A stretch of 54,007 nt of DNA from contig CALMSX010000059.1 in assembly GCA_937872515.1 (NCBI GenBank), positions 1 through 54,007 of the forward strand, given 5' to 3'. Every line of letters begins with the position of its first letter. The stretch's first letter is position 1. Source of the stretch: an uncultured Bacteroidota bacterium. GTDB lineage: Bacteria; Bacteroidota; Bacteroidia; Chitinophagales; Saprospiraceae. Shown here in pieces: positions 1 to 8,954 of the stretch. The notes below the pieces were generated by a model. It searched no databases. It was not told the DNA's origin and saw only the letters and a list, made by a program, of their open reading frames with translations. The translations under genes and the position numbers were made by a program.

Positions 1-168
1 TAACCGGCAACAGCTGTCCGCTAACCGGCAACAGCTGTCCGCTAACCGGCAACAGCTGTCCGCTAACCGGCAACAGATGACCGCTAACCGGCAACAGCCG
101 ACCGCAAACCGGCAACAGTTGACCGCAAACCGGCAACAGCTGTCCGCTAACCGGCAACAGCTGTCCCC
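1..168. repeat. 21-bp tandem repeat, 8 copies
   Basis: Eight head-to-tail copies of a 21-bp unit (taaccggcaacagctgtccgc) run from the window edge, so the array may continue outside. Copies 4, 5 and 6 differ at a few positions, and copies 6 and 7 start with aaa instead of taa. There are no spacers, so this is a minisatellite and not a CRISPR. One plus-strand frame stays open through the array as a repeating NRQQLSA heptapeptide and stops at 203-205. It could be the tail of an upstream coding sequence, but nothing in the window proves translation. Confidence 0.95.
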
Positions 169-309
169 TAACGAAGCGAGGGATTGTGGGGGGCTTCTGC
201 GGTAAATTTGAGAATGAAGTCTCGAGACACAGGAGGTGAACCTTGGTTGCAAGGCTTTAGCCTTCGATTGATCATTCGGAGGGTGGGGAAGCATTGAGAT
301 CAAATCCAT

Positions 310-377
310 TCCCTATAACCTTTCCCCTCTATCCCCTATCCCCTCTATCCACTCTATCCCCTATCCCCTATCCCCTA
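310..377. repeat. CCCCTAT heptamer microsatellite
   Basis: An imperfect run of CCCCTAT/CCCTCTA heptamers lies between the 21-bp repeats and the RND efflux operon. The stretch 206-309 just before it has no recognisable gene. The 7-bp period is not a multiple of three and the sequence is pyrimidine-only over long stretches, so I read it as non-coding. Confidence 0.8.
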
Positions 378-442
378 GTTAATAATATCCTAAAAACAGG
401 AGACTCCTAACTGAAAAAGGGACTGACAGAAAACAAAATGGT

Positions 443-450
443 TATCTTTG
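443..450 (+). promoter_or_regulatory. Putative -7 box (TATCTTTG) of RND efflux operon
   Basis: TATCTTTG matches the Bacteroidota -7 consensus TAnnTTTG exactly and sits 27 bp before the adaptor start codon. I see no convincing TTG -33 element about 19 bp upstream, so this rests on one box only. Confidence 0.4.
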
Positions 451-477
451 ATCTTTATCTTAGGTCAAAAGTAACAT

Positions 478-1548
478 ATGAGGTCATTGTGGATAGTAGG
501 CGCTGTTATTGCGCTCATGGTATTAGCCAAAATCTTTTTATTCCCAGCTAAAGAAGAACAAAAATCGGGTCCTGGAGGTCCGTCAGGAGGTAAGGGTAAA
601 GGTAGTACCATGCCTGTCGACATTTACCTGGCGAAGAAACAGGAAAATGCCCAGGAAATCTTTGCTTCCGGTACCATGGTAGCCAATGAGGAAGTGGAGC
701 TCCATCCTGAAATGTCGGGTAGAATTGTAAAACTCAACATTTCTGAGGGAAACCTGGTGCAGAAAGGTCAACTGATAGCCAAAATCTATGATGCGGACAT
801 TATGGCCCGACTGAAAAAAAACAAGTATGAGGCAGAGTTGGCATCTCAGGTTGAAGCCCGCCAAAAAAAGCTGCTTGACATCAACGCCATTTCCAAAGAA
901 GAATACGATCTGGCCCTCAACAAGGTCAACACCCTGGGAGCCGATCGCGAGTCATTGGAAGTAGCCCTGGCCCAAACCGAGGTGCGTGCTCCGTTTTCTG
1001 GCAGAATCGGCCTTAAAGCCATCAGTGTGGGAGCCTATGTAACACCGGCTACTACCATTGCTACCCTGGTACAAACCAATCCTATTCGAATGGATTTTTC
1101 GGTACCTGAAAAATATGCAGCCAACATTAATAAAGGCAGTAAGATCAATTTTGGACTCGATGGTTCTGCTCAAAAATTTGACGGCATGGTAACGGCTATT
1201 GACCCAAAGATCGACGAAGTGCTTCGTACATTAAAAATTAGAGCCACGGTAGCCAATGCGGCAGAAAGATTCAGGCCCGGAATGTTTGTTAAAGTCAATG
1301 TGAAGCTGGGTTCAACCCAATCGATTTTGGTACCCAGTGAGACCCTTATACCTTTTATAGGGGGTAAAAAGATTTATGTTATGAAGGACGGTAAGGCAGT
1401 AGAGCAAAATGTAGTAACCGGACTCAGAACCTCAGATAAGGTAGAAATCCTGGAAGGCGTAAATGTAGGAGACAGCATAGTGGCCAGCGGTATAATGGCG
1501 CTGAAAGACGGACAGGCAGTTAAAGCTAAAAAAGTACTCAACCCGTAG
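478..1548 (+). CDS. RND efflux periplasmic adaptor (HlyD/MFP family)
   Basis: This 356-residue membrane fusion protein should bridge the inner-membrane RND pump and the outer-membrane channel encoded just downstream. An N-terminal hydrophobic segment (about residues 4-22) acts as signal or anchor. It is followed by a low-complexity Gly/Lys/Ser linker. A barrel-sandwich (lipoyl-like) half is visible at SGRIVKLNISEGNLVQKGQ, then a short helical hairpin. The second lipoyl half is at EVRAPFSGRIG, and beta-barrel and membrane-proximal domains follow. Length and domain order are normal for the family. The stop codon lies 3 nt before the pump start, so the genes are one operon. Substrate cannot be read from sequence; multidrug or solvent export is the family norm. 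Confidence 0.93.
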   Translation: MRSLWIVGAVIALMVLAKIFLFPAKEEQKSGPGGPSGGKGKGSTMPVDIYLAKKQENAQEIFASGTMVANEEVELHPEMSGRIVKLNISEGNLVQKGQLIAKIYDADIMARLKKNKYEAELASQVEARQKKLLDINAISKEEYDLALNKVNTLGADRESLEVALAQTEVRAPFSGRIGLKAISVGAYVTPATTIATLVQTNPIRMDFSVPEKYAANINKGSKINFGLDGSAQKFDGMVTAIDPKIDEVLRTLKIRATVANAAERFRPGMFVKVNVKLGSTQSILVPSETLIPFIGGKKIYVMKDGKAVEQNVVTGLRTSDKVEILEGVNVGDSIVASGIMALKDGQAVKAKKVLNP

Positions 1549-1551
1549 GCC

Positions 1552-4500
1552 ATGTCGATCTCATCACTTTCCATCAAGCGGCCTGTACTGGCCATCGTTA
1601 TGAACCTGCTCATCATCCTGTTTGGGGTGATAGCGTACCGTGCCCTCGGTGTAAGGGAATTTCCATCTATTGACCCACCAGTTGTGACCGTGAGGGCCAA
1701 TTATCCCGGGGCCAATGCCGACATTATTGAATCGCAAATTACAGTTCCGCTCGAAAAAGCCCTCAATGGTATCGAAGGTATTCGCACCATCAGTTCTGCA
1801 TCTAACCAGGGATCTTGCAACATCACCATCGAATTTGAGCTGGGTTCCGACATGGAAAAAGCGGCCAATGACGTTCGCGACAAGGTCACAACGGCGGTCC
1901 AGCAATTGCCAAGGGATCTGGACGGACTACCCATTGTCAACAAATCAGACTCCAACTCTGAGGCCATCATTTCTATGACCCTCAACAGTCCGACCAAGTC
2001 GATCCTTGAAATAAGTGACTATGCTGAAAACGTAATTGCCCCCCGCTTTCAGACCATAAACGGTGTTAGTAACGTGCAGCTATGGGGACTTAAAAGGATT
2101 GCCATGCGCATTTGGATGGATCCGTCCAAGATGGCTTCATTAGGCATTACTACCCAGGATATCAAAACCGCCCTTGACCGCGAAAATGTAGATTTACCCA
2201 GTGGTAAGTTACAGGGCAATATGACCGAGCTGACAGTAAAAACAGCCGGCCGGTTTCAGACAGCGGATGACTTTAACAACCTCATCGTCAAATCAGATGG
2301 CACCCGACTCATCAAGCTGGCAGATGTTGGGTACGCCGCTATCGAAGCTGAAAATCAGGAAACCCTGTTGAGGGTCAACAAACAACCCATGGTGGGTGTG
2401 GCCATCCAACCGCAGCCGGGCAGCAACTATTTGGAGATTGCAGAAGAAGTCAACAAACGACTCAAAGAAGTGCAGGCTGACCTGGAGGGAGATTATCAGA
2501 TCACTCCCCTCTTCGACAATACCTTGTTTGTAAAACGATCCATCGAAGAAGTAGAAGAAACTTTGTTGATAGCCATAGGATTGGTGGTAATCATTATCTT
2601 TTTGTTTTTCCGCGACTGGCTCATTGCCATCAGGCCTTTGATTGATATTCCGGTGTCATTGATAGGCACTTTTTTTATCATGTATGTGCTTGGCTTTTCC
2701 ATCAATGTACTTACCCTCCTGGCTATTGTTTTGGCCACGGGTCTGGTGGTAGATGATGGTATTGTGGTAACCGAAAATATTTATAAAAAAATAGAGAAGG
2801 GCATGAACCCGATCCAGGCTGCTATAACAGGATCCAATGAGATCATGTTTGCGGTCTTGTCGACCTCGTTGACCCTGGCGGCCGTTTTTCTTCCTGTCAT
2901 ATTTATGGAAGGTTTTGTGGGTACCCTTTTCAGGGAATTTGGTATTGTACTGGCATCTGCGGTGCTGATCTCGGCATTTGTATCATTGACATTAACGCCG
3001 ATGCTGAATGCCTATCTGGTGCGCAAACAAAACAAACACACCCGGTTTTATGAGGCCACAGAGCCCTTCTTTCAAGGACTTGAAAATGGGTACGCAAGCG
3101 GTCTCACCGACTTTATGAAAAGAAAGTGGATGGCCTTTCCCATTCTGATTGTAACCATGGCTATGATTTGGTTTTTTGGCAAGCCCCTGCAATCCGAATT
3201 GGCCCCACTTGATGATAGAAACTGGTTGCGTTTGATCATGACAGCTCCCGAAGGCTCTTCATATGACTACATGGACAGCTATGTGCGTAAGGTTGCCGAT
3301 CTGGTCACAGACAGCATACCTGAGAAGGAGGCTGTGCTAACAGTTACTGCACCCGGCTTTGCTGGTTCCGGTGCGCCTAACACTGCATTTGGCAGGGTGA
3401 TGCTTCTCGATAAGCAAGAGAGGGTGCGATCTCAACATGATATCAATGATTATCTCAATGGCCAGCTTCGCAAACTGCCGGATGCCAAGGCCTTTGCCAG
3501 TGAACAGCAAACCATCTCGCTCAATCGGCGTGGAGGGCTGCCGATGCAATATGTGATCCAGGCACCCCATTTTGCCAAACTCAGAGAATACCTGCCCAAA
3601 TTTATGGAAAAGGTCAACACCGATCCCACCTTTGTCATCTCTGAAGTAGATTTGAAATTCAGTAAGCCCGAGCTATCTGTCAACATTGACAGAGAAAAAG
3701 CAAAAAGTTTGGGTGTTTCGGTATCTGACGTTGCCCAGACCATGCAATTGGCTTTTGCCGGCCAACGATTTGGATATTTTAATACCAATGGCAGACAATA
3801 TGCCGTCTTAGGCCAGTTTGAAAGATCTGACCGCAATGAGCCGGTTGACCTCACTGCCCTTTATGTAAAAAATAGCAGGGGCGAATTGGTGCAATTGGAC
3901 AACATTGTGAAGGCGGTTGAAGAAAGCAGCCCACCACAACTGTACCACTACAATCAATTTATGAGTGCCACCGTGTCAGCAGGCCTGGCCCCGGGTAAGA
4001 CCATTGCTGATGGTATTGCTGCCATGGATAAAATCAAGGCAGAGCTCAATGACCCTACAATCAAGTCAGACCTTACCGGTACAGCAAGAGACTTTGCAGA
4101 GTCTTCATCCAATACCTTATTCTCATTTTTCCTGGCATTATTACTCGTGTACCTCATCCTGGCCGCACAGTTTGAGTCCTTTATTGATCCCTTTATCATA
4201 ATGCTTACCGTACCTCTTGCCATAGCGGGTGCCGTATTTTCATTGTGGTTTTTTGATCAGACCCTCAATATCTTTTCACAGATCGGCATCATCATGCTGG
4301 TGGGATTGGTCACTAAAAACGGCATCCTGATTGTGGAGTTTGCCAATCAATTGAGAGAACAGGGTTATAATAAAATAGATGCAGCCATTACCGCTGCCAA
4401 ACTAAGGATGAGGCCTATTCTGATGACCACCCTGGCTACCGTTTTAGGTGCAGCCCCTATTGCCTTTGCCCTGGGAGCAGCCGGTGCCAGCCGAAAGTCG

Positions 4501-4644
4501 ATGGGTATCGTGGTTATGGGAGGACTTTTATTTTCACTCGTACTCACCCTTTATGTCATCCCCGCTGTATATGCCCTTTTGTCTAGAGAGAAAGACTTTA
4601 AAGTAAAAAAAGAAATTGAAGAACTGGAACACCAAGCCCATTAA
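1552..4644 (+). CDS. RND efflux pump, AcrB/HAE1-type permease
   Basis: This 1030-residue inner-membrane proton-driven transporter is the pump of the tripartite system. It starts with the typical cytoplasmic-edge motif SIKRPVLAIVMN followed by TM1. The TM4 proton-relay acidic pair is present in VVDDGIVVTEN (D401, D402). The TM10 lysine is present in TKNGILIVEFANQL (K922), matching the AcrB residues needed for proton coupling. Two large periplasmic loops (about residues 35-335 and 550-850) form the porter and docking domains. Length is close to AcrB (1049). It is preceded by the adaptor (3-nt gap) and followed by the TolC-like gene (1-nt gap). The sequence suggests HAE1-type hydrophobic/amphiphilic efflux and not heavy-metal CusA; the exact substrate is unknown. 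Confidence 0.95.
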   Translation: MSISSLSIKRPVLAIVMNLLIILFGVIAYRALGVREFPSIDPPVVTVRANYPGANADIIESQITVPLEKALNGIEGIRTISSASNQGSCNITIEFELGSDMEKAANDVRDKVTTAVQQLPRDLDGLPIVNKSDSNSEAIISMTLNSPTKSILEISDYAENVIAPRFQTINGVSNVQLWGLKRIAMRIWMDPSKMASLGITTQDIKTALDRENVDLPSGKLQGNMTELTVKTAGRFQTADDFNNLIVKSDGTRLIKLADVGYAAIEAENQETLLRVNKQPMVGVAIQPQPGSNYLEIAEEVNKRLKEVQADLEGDYQITPLFDNTLFVKRSIEEVEETLLIAIGLVVIIIFLFFRDWLIAIRPLIDIPVSLIGTFFIMYVLGFSINVLTLLAIVLATGLVVDDGIVVTENIYKKIEKGMNPIQAAITGSNEIMFAVLSTSLTLAAVFLPVIFMEGFVGTLFREFGIVLASAVLISAFVSLTLTPMLNAYLVRKQNKHTRFYEATEPFFQGLENGYASGLTDFMKRKWMAFPILIVTMAMIWFFGKPLQSELAPLDDRNWLRLIMTAPEGSSYDYMDSYVRKVADLVTDSIPEKEAVLTVTAPGFAGSGAPNTAFGRVMLLDKQERVRSQHDINDYLNGQLRKLPDAKAFASEQQTISLNRRGGLPMQYVIQAPHFAKLREYLPKFMEKVNTDPTFVISEVDLKFSKPELSVNIDREKAKSLGVSVSDVAQTMQLAFAGQRFGYFNTNGRQYAVLGQFERSDRNEPVDLTALYVKNSRGELVQLDNIVKAVEESSPPQLYHYNQFMSATVSAGLAPGKTIADGIAAMDKIKAELNDPTIKSDLTGTARDFAESSSNTLFSFFLALLLVYLILAAQFESFIDPFIIMLTVPLAIAGAVFSLWFFDQTLNIFSQIGIIMLVGLVTKNGILIVEFANQLREQGYNKIDAAITAAKLRMRPILMTTLATVLGAAPIAFALGAAGASRKSMGIVVMGGLLFSLVLTLYVIPAVYALLSREKDFKVKKEIEELEHQAH

Positions 4645-4645
4645 G

Positions 4646-5941
4646 ATGAATTCAAAAATAACACTATATATAATCGCAATTATTATTTTGTTCACTGTCG
4701 GTGTCCGGTCTCAGCCGGTACTTACCCTGGAGGACGCAAAAAAGACGGCACTGAATTCAAATCTTGATATTGCCGCAGCAGCCATGGAAGCAGCAGCTGC
4801 CAGTATGCAGGTGTACAGGGCCAATGCCGGTTTGGGTCCGAGGGTGGACTGGAATCTTAATACCAATGGTTCCTTCAACAAAGTAAATCTGGAGTTCATT
4901 GATGGCAGAACCCTCGATCGTTATGGGCGGTCGTTTGCACCGGGCTCTAATTTAAGTCTCAGCTGGACCCTTTACGATGGCGGCAGGATGCAAAACAGAT
5001 ATGAAATTTTAAAAAAACAAAACGAACTTTCTGCCGTCACAGCCCAACAAACTACAGAAGAACTATTGCGTATGGTAACCGAACTGTACTATACCATGGC
5101 GAGGCAAAAATATGTACTGGACTACTTAAAAAAAGGAGTTAAATACTACGAAGAGCGACTCACCATAACCGAAGAAAGATGGAAGGTAGGCCGTGGATCG
5201 AAGCTCGACTATTTACAATCACAAAACGATTTAAATACCCAGCTGGCGGCCATCCAAAACAGTGAACTGGCATTAAGCAACTTTAAAGTAAACATGAATC
5301 TTTTGCTCAATAGATCGGCAGATACCGATTTTACCACAGAAGAAATTGCCAACGATCTGACCAAGTATGAGATAGAAGAAATGGTCCGACAAGCTGTCAG
5401 TAATGACGAAGCATTGATGGTGCTGGATAAAAACATTGAACTTAGCAGATTGGCTACCAAAGATTGGGAAGGAAGCAGATTGCCAAGGATTGGTTTTACT
5501 ACAGCCCTGGGTTACAATTTCAGCACTACCAATGCCGGTCAGGTACTCAGCAGTCAGTCGTTGGGCTTTAACGGCGGACTTACAGCCAGCTGGAATTTGA
5601 TTGATGGAGGCCACGCTAAAAAACAAATCCAAATCAGTCAGCAACAAAGTAGGATTCTGGAAACCAGAAAACAATTGCAATTGGCCCGTATCCGCACCAA
5701 TGCTACGCTGGCAGTTCAGCAAATCAATGCTACCGATGCCAATCTAAAACTGGAACAAAACAACAAAGATCTGGCAGAAGAAAACCTCACCATTGCCCTT
5801 GAAAAATTTAAGTTAGGGGCTTCCACCATTCTTGAGCTCAACGATGCGCAGCAACGATATGACGCTTCTATCCAGCGTTACATCGATGCGGTGTTTGCCT
5901 TACATTTTGCCAGGCTGATGGCCAAAGAGATTGTTGAATAA
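4646..5941 (+). CDS. TolC-family outer membrane efflux channel
   Basis: This outer-membrane channel completes the efflux system. I choose the ATG at 4646, 1 nt after the pump stop, because it begins a clear signal peptide (MNSKITLYIIAIIILF..., cleavage after VRS-Q). An in-frame ATG at 4616 would put ten charged residues before the signal. The 431-residue protein shows the two tandem OEP repeats of the family. Each is long alpha-helical with ALxxN-type stretches (TLEDAKKTALNSNLDIAAAA near the start; LAEENLTIALEKFKLGASTILELNDAQQ near the end). The conserved ending FALHFARLMAKEIVE is complete. Co-transcription with adaptor and pump is implied by the spacing. Confidence 0.92.
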   Translation: MNSKITLYIIAIIILFTVGVRSQPVLTLEDAKKTALNSNLDIAAAAMEAAAASMQVYRANAGLGPRVDWNLNTNGSFNKVNLEFIDGRTLDRYGRSFAPGSNLSLSWTLYDGGRMQNRYEILKKQNELSAVTAQQTTEELLRMVTELYYTMARQKYVLDYLKKGVKYYEERLTITEERWKVGRGSKLDYLQSQNDLNTQLAAIQNSELALSNFKVNMNLLLNRSADTDFTTEEIANDLTKYEIEEMVRQAVSNDEALMVLDKNIELSRLATKDWEGSRLPRIGFTTALGYNFSTTNAGQVLSSQSLGFNGGLTASWNLIDGGHAKKQIQISQQQSRILETRKQLQLARIRTNATLAVQQINATDANLKLEQNNKDLAEENLTIALEKFKLGASTILELNDAQQRYDASIQRYIDAVFALHFARLMAKEIVE

Positions 5942-5956
5942 ACAGTTTTAGAGTTT

Positions 5957-5975
5957 ATTTTCCTTTGAGGAAAAT
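5957..5975. terminator. Possible hairpin between convergent operons
   Basis: ATTTTCC and GGAAAAT form a 7-bp stem with a 5-nt loop just after the TolC gene and before the 3' end of the convergent SGNH gene. There is no long T tract on either side, so termination is plausible but weak. Confidence 0.35.
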
Positions 5976-5991
5976 AGCAACTTCCATGAAG

Positions 5992-6924
5992 TTAAGGCAG
6001 GCCCAACTTTTTTCGAAAAGCAATGGTAAATTGAGATGCCCCTTTATGCGAAAGATGGGTCTCATCTTTCCAATTTTTTAGATCGTTGTTTCTTTTGAAA
6101 AAATCTGTCATGTTGTAATACTTTATACCCAGGTTTTGCATCAGATTATCCAACAGAACATCATCATCCTTGCATCGGTCTGCATATTCCGGTGAAGAAA
6201 ACACGATCAATTTTTTGCGATGGTTTTTGCAGTATATAGCCAATTCTTCCAGCGTTTTTTGATATATTGGGTTTATGGTGGGGCTTCCACAAGGGACCTC
6301 CTTTTTACGATTTAAAATGGTCTGGAAAATTTTTTGTTGCTGGTCAGTTGGATAAATGGGGTCGTAACCCAAATAAGTGTGATGGTCATATCCTGGTCGA
6401 AGATAATTTTTTAAAATACCCATGACCATGCCGTTGTAACTCAAACTCCAGAAAAAAAGCTGAAACCGGTTGTCCTGTCCCATGCGATTTATCTCCGTCC
6501 TAATCGTTTCATTTCTATTGTACTTTGTGTTCAGCGCCTTGAGATCACTGCCATCATAAGCCGGAGATACGGCACTGAGGGGGTCTACCTGTAACAAGAT
6601 GGTTTGGTCTTTTTGGGTGGGTAACAATTTGATCAAAGCAGCACTATAGGCTATTTGCCTGCCGTCCAGACCCATGTTGTAAGATCTGGGCGTCAACTGG
6701 GATGGATCAATGGTATGGTTGGCTCTTGAACTGCCCAATACAATCCAATCGAGGCTGTCTTTTAATTTTAAAAACTGATTGAGTTTGCCGATGCTTTGGC
6801 CGGTATAAACTTTATCACTTATTTGATTGAAAGCTAAAAATATAATTTTGTCTACCACGTATGACATCACCAAAACCAGCCCCAATACCTTTAATAAATA
6901 CAACAAATTGTCCCTTCCCATCAC
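5992..6924 (-). CDS. SGNH/GDSL-like protein, O-acyltransferase partner
   Basis: This 310-residue protein has one N-terminal membrane segment (about residues 7-32) and an extracytoplasmic domain. The domain carries an SGNH-type GxSR motif (GSSRAN, residues 64-69) and a C-terminal DxxH block (DETHLSHKG, about 288-296). This layout resembles AlgJ/AlgX/DltD-like partners. Those act with an MBOAT protein to move acetyl or other acyl groups onto an exported polymer. The start codon lies 1 nt after the MBOAT stop, which strongly suggests a coupled two-gene operon. The polymer acceptor is unknown, since no exopolysaccharide cluster lies alongside. Family is confident; role is inferred from the partner. 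Confidence 0.75.
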   Translation of the reverse strand: MMGRDNLLYLLKVLGLVLVMSYVVDKIIFLAFNQISDKVYTGQSIGKLNQFLKLKDSLDWIVLGSSRANHTIDPSQLTPRSYNMGLDGRQIAYSAALIKLLPTQKDQTILLQVDPLSAVSPAYDGSDLKALNTKYNRNETIRTEINRMGQDNRFQLFFWSLSYNGMVMGILKNYLRPGYDHHTYLGYDPIYPTDQQQKIFQTILNRKKEVPCGSPTINPIYQKTLEELAIYCKNHRKKLIVFSSPEYADRCKDDDVLLDNLMQNLGIKYYNMTDFFKRNNDLKNWKDETHLSHKGASQFTIAFRKKLGLP

Positions 6925-6925
6925 C

Positions 6926-8338
6926 TCAAAATTGAAAATAAATAAAATTGTTGGATGTAGAATAGAATAAACTGATCAATACCAACAGCAGACTGATGAT
7001 GATGCTTATTTTTAAAGGGGTGTAGCCGGCACCTAAGGTTTCCAGGGGTATGTCTTTTCTGTATAAATAGAAATCAATCATCAAGCCCAGACCCAGTACA
7101 GTAAACGTATTTACCATAATATTGATGTCTTCAAAATAAGGCATTACCCATTCAAAATGAACTATTTTTGAAATTGCCATGAAGGCCATTTCCAATGACT
7201 GGGCACGGAAAAAGATCCATGAAAACACCACCACACCGAAGGTATAAACATAGGCAGGCAGGCTCCACTTTCTGATTGCCGAAAACCAGGATTTGTTCAT
7301 CGTATACTTTTCTATACTCAGAAAGAGACCATGAATACCACCCCAAATAATAAAATTCCACGAACTGCCGTGCCACAAACCACCGAGCAGCATGGTGAGC
7401 ATTAGGTTGCGGTAGGTTATTTTAATTCCTTTGCGGTTGCCCCCCAAAGAAATATAGAGGTAGTCGCGCAACCAGTACGAGAGCGACATGTGCCATTTTC
7501 TCCAAAACTCTGTGAGAGATTTTGAAAAATAAGGCAGGTTAAAATTTTGACAAAATCGAAAGCCCATCATTTTGGCAGTACCGATGGCAATATCAGAATA
7601 TCCTGCAAAGTCATAATAAATCTGAAATGCATATAAAACGGTGGCCAGCAAAATGGATGCTGAGTTGTTAATGCCGATGTCGCCATACACTGCATCTACA
7701 TAAATACCCAGGGTATCTGCGATCACTACTTTCCGAAACAGGCCTACAAAAATCTGGACGATGCCCTCATTGAACCAATCTTTTCTGAACACCCTCCTGT
7801 GCTCAACCTGGATCAGGAGGCTGGAAGCCCGTTCAATGGGACCCGCCACCAACTGCGGAAAGAAGGCAATGTAAGTAAGAAACGCCAGTAGATCTTTAGT
7901 CGGTTTTAGGTTTTTTCGGTAAACATCGATGGTATAACTCAGGGTCTGAAAAGTATAAAAACTGATGCCCACAGGAAGGATGATATTTAAGGTCAGGTCA
8001 TTGGGTTCCCAACCGAACATCCGGGTCATATCCGTAAATGACGAAGCAAAAAAGTTGTAATATTTAAATATGGACAACATGCCCAGATTGTAAACCAGGC
8101 TCACCATCAGCCACCTCTTGCTTTGCTCAGGCTTTTGCTCCATTTTCAAGGCAGCATAATAGTCGATCAGTGAGCTAATAAAAATAAGTGACAAAAACCG
8201 CCAGTCCCACCAACCATAAAAGACGTAGCTGGCTAATAAAAGCAAGCCATTCTGGAGTTTGAGGTGTTTGTTGGCCAACCAGTACAGTACATACACAATG
8301 GCAAAAAACACCAAAAAAGTGGTGGAATTAAAAATCAT
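6926..8338 (-). CDS. MBOAT-family membrane O-acyltransferase (AlgI/DltB-like)
   Basis: This 470-residue polytopic membrane protein has about ten hydrophobic segments. The MBOAT hallmark block FWRKWHMSLSYWLRDYLYI lies at residues 278-296. The catalytic region GGLWHGSSWNFIIWGGIHG follows, with H323 and the family's invariant histidine H336. MBOAT proteins of this type carry acyl groups across the membrane for transfer to secreted polysaccharides, teichoic acids or proteins. The downstream SGNH gene is the expected extracytoplasmic partner. Length is normal for AlgI-type members. An in-frame ATG at 8338 precedes a hydrophobic first helix. The acyl acceptor is not determinable. Confidence 0.92.
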   Translation of the reverse strand: MIFNSTTFLVFFAIVYVLYWLANKHLKLQNGLLLLASYVFYGWWDWRFLSLIFISSLIDYYAALKMEQKPEQSKRWLMVSLVYNLGMLSIFKYYNFFASSFTDMTRMFGWEPNDLTLNIILPVGISFYTFQTLSYTIDVYRKNLKPTKDLLAFLTYIAFFPQLVAGPIERASSLLIQVEHRRVFRKDWFNEGIVQIFVGLFRKVVIADTLGIYVDAVYGDIGINNSASILLATVLYAFQIYYDFAGYSDIAIGTAKMMGFRFCQNFNLPYFSKSLTEFWRKWHMSLSYWLRDYLYISLGGNRKGIKITYRNLMLTMLLGGLWHGSSWNFIIWGGIHGLFLSIEKYTMNKSWFSAIRKWSLPAYVYTFGVVVFSWIFFRAQSLEMAFMAISKIVHFEWVMPYFEDINIMVNTFTVLGLGLMIDFYLYRKDIPLETLGAGYTPLKISIIISLLLVLISLFYSTSNNFIYFQF

Positions 8339-8375
8339 TATTCCTTATTAATTACCGCATTTTAAGGCAGGTTTA

Positions 8376-8383
8376 CAAAATTA
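8376..8383 (-). promoter_or_regulatory. Putative -7 box (TAATTTTG) for MBOAT-SGNH operon
   Basis: On the minus strand TAATTTTG fits TAnnTTTG exactly, 37 bp before the MBOAT start codon. The nearest TTG upstream (8401-8399) is about 15 bp away, shorter than the usual spacing of about 19. Support is therefore only moderate. Confidence 0.35.
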
Positions 8384-8469
8384 TGGCCAGCAAAAATACA
8401 ATTTAATGGCGGTGTCTAAGCAATTAAAAAAGCATTTCAAACTGAAAAAAGGCCAATTCAATGCTAGTC

Positions 8470-8769
8470 TTATTCATGGCGAAAAAGCTCTATATACCGA
8501 TCGTAAATTCGAAAATAACCGGAAGAAAGCTGGTCTTGCAGACATTGTCTGGCCAAAAAATCGATGATTGCTGACCTTTCCTCCAGTTTTCTACCAGTGC
8601 TGGTGGCCCATTCAGAAGACTCGGGTATAAACAGGATGGCAACACAGTTACCTGCTCCAAATTCAAAATCGAAAGAAATGCTGGAAATAACATCTGTATA
8701 TATTACTTTCCCTCCCCTGCCCTCATTTTTATAGGTTAATTTTGGATGATTGGTCATTTTTAGTGGCAA
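8470..8769 (-). CDS. Small conserved-looking protein, unknown function
   Basis: This 99-residue protein (or 95 if the ATG at 8757, MTNHPKLTY, is used) has no signal or membrane segment. The composition is clearly protein-like: an early 'NEGRGGKVIYTD' strand, the alternating ISFDFEFGAG segment, and a helical C-terminal half with SAIIDFLARQ. I have the impression of a conserved Bacteroidota family with an 'FEFGGG..V.I..P....W' core, but I cannot name a domain. It is flanked by its own candidate minus-strand -7 box (TATATTTG, 8833-8826) and is probably monocistronic. It lies between two divergently oriented, unrelated genes, so context gives no role. Confidence 0.65.
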   Translation of the reverse strand: MPLKMTNHPKLTYKNEGRGGKVIYTDVISSISFDFEFGAGNCVAILFIPESSEWATSTGRKLEERSAIIDFLARQCLQDQLSSGYFRIYDRYIELFRHE

Positions 8770-8954
8770 TAAAAATTGTATGGTTTGAAATCAGATCATT
8801 GGTCAATACCCTGCTTACTTTGAATCAAATATAGCGTGATTTTGGGTACAGACCTATGCCATAACAGTTTAAATTGCTATTTTAGACGCTGCCAAAAAAG
8901 CATCAGATATTAATGATAGCGGCAGGTTTTAGTAGAATTTACAAACAAAATAAA

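Noticed and set aside
1..168. A second CRISPR array
   Set aside because: Units are directly adjacent with no spacers and vary internally, so it is a minisatellite.
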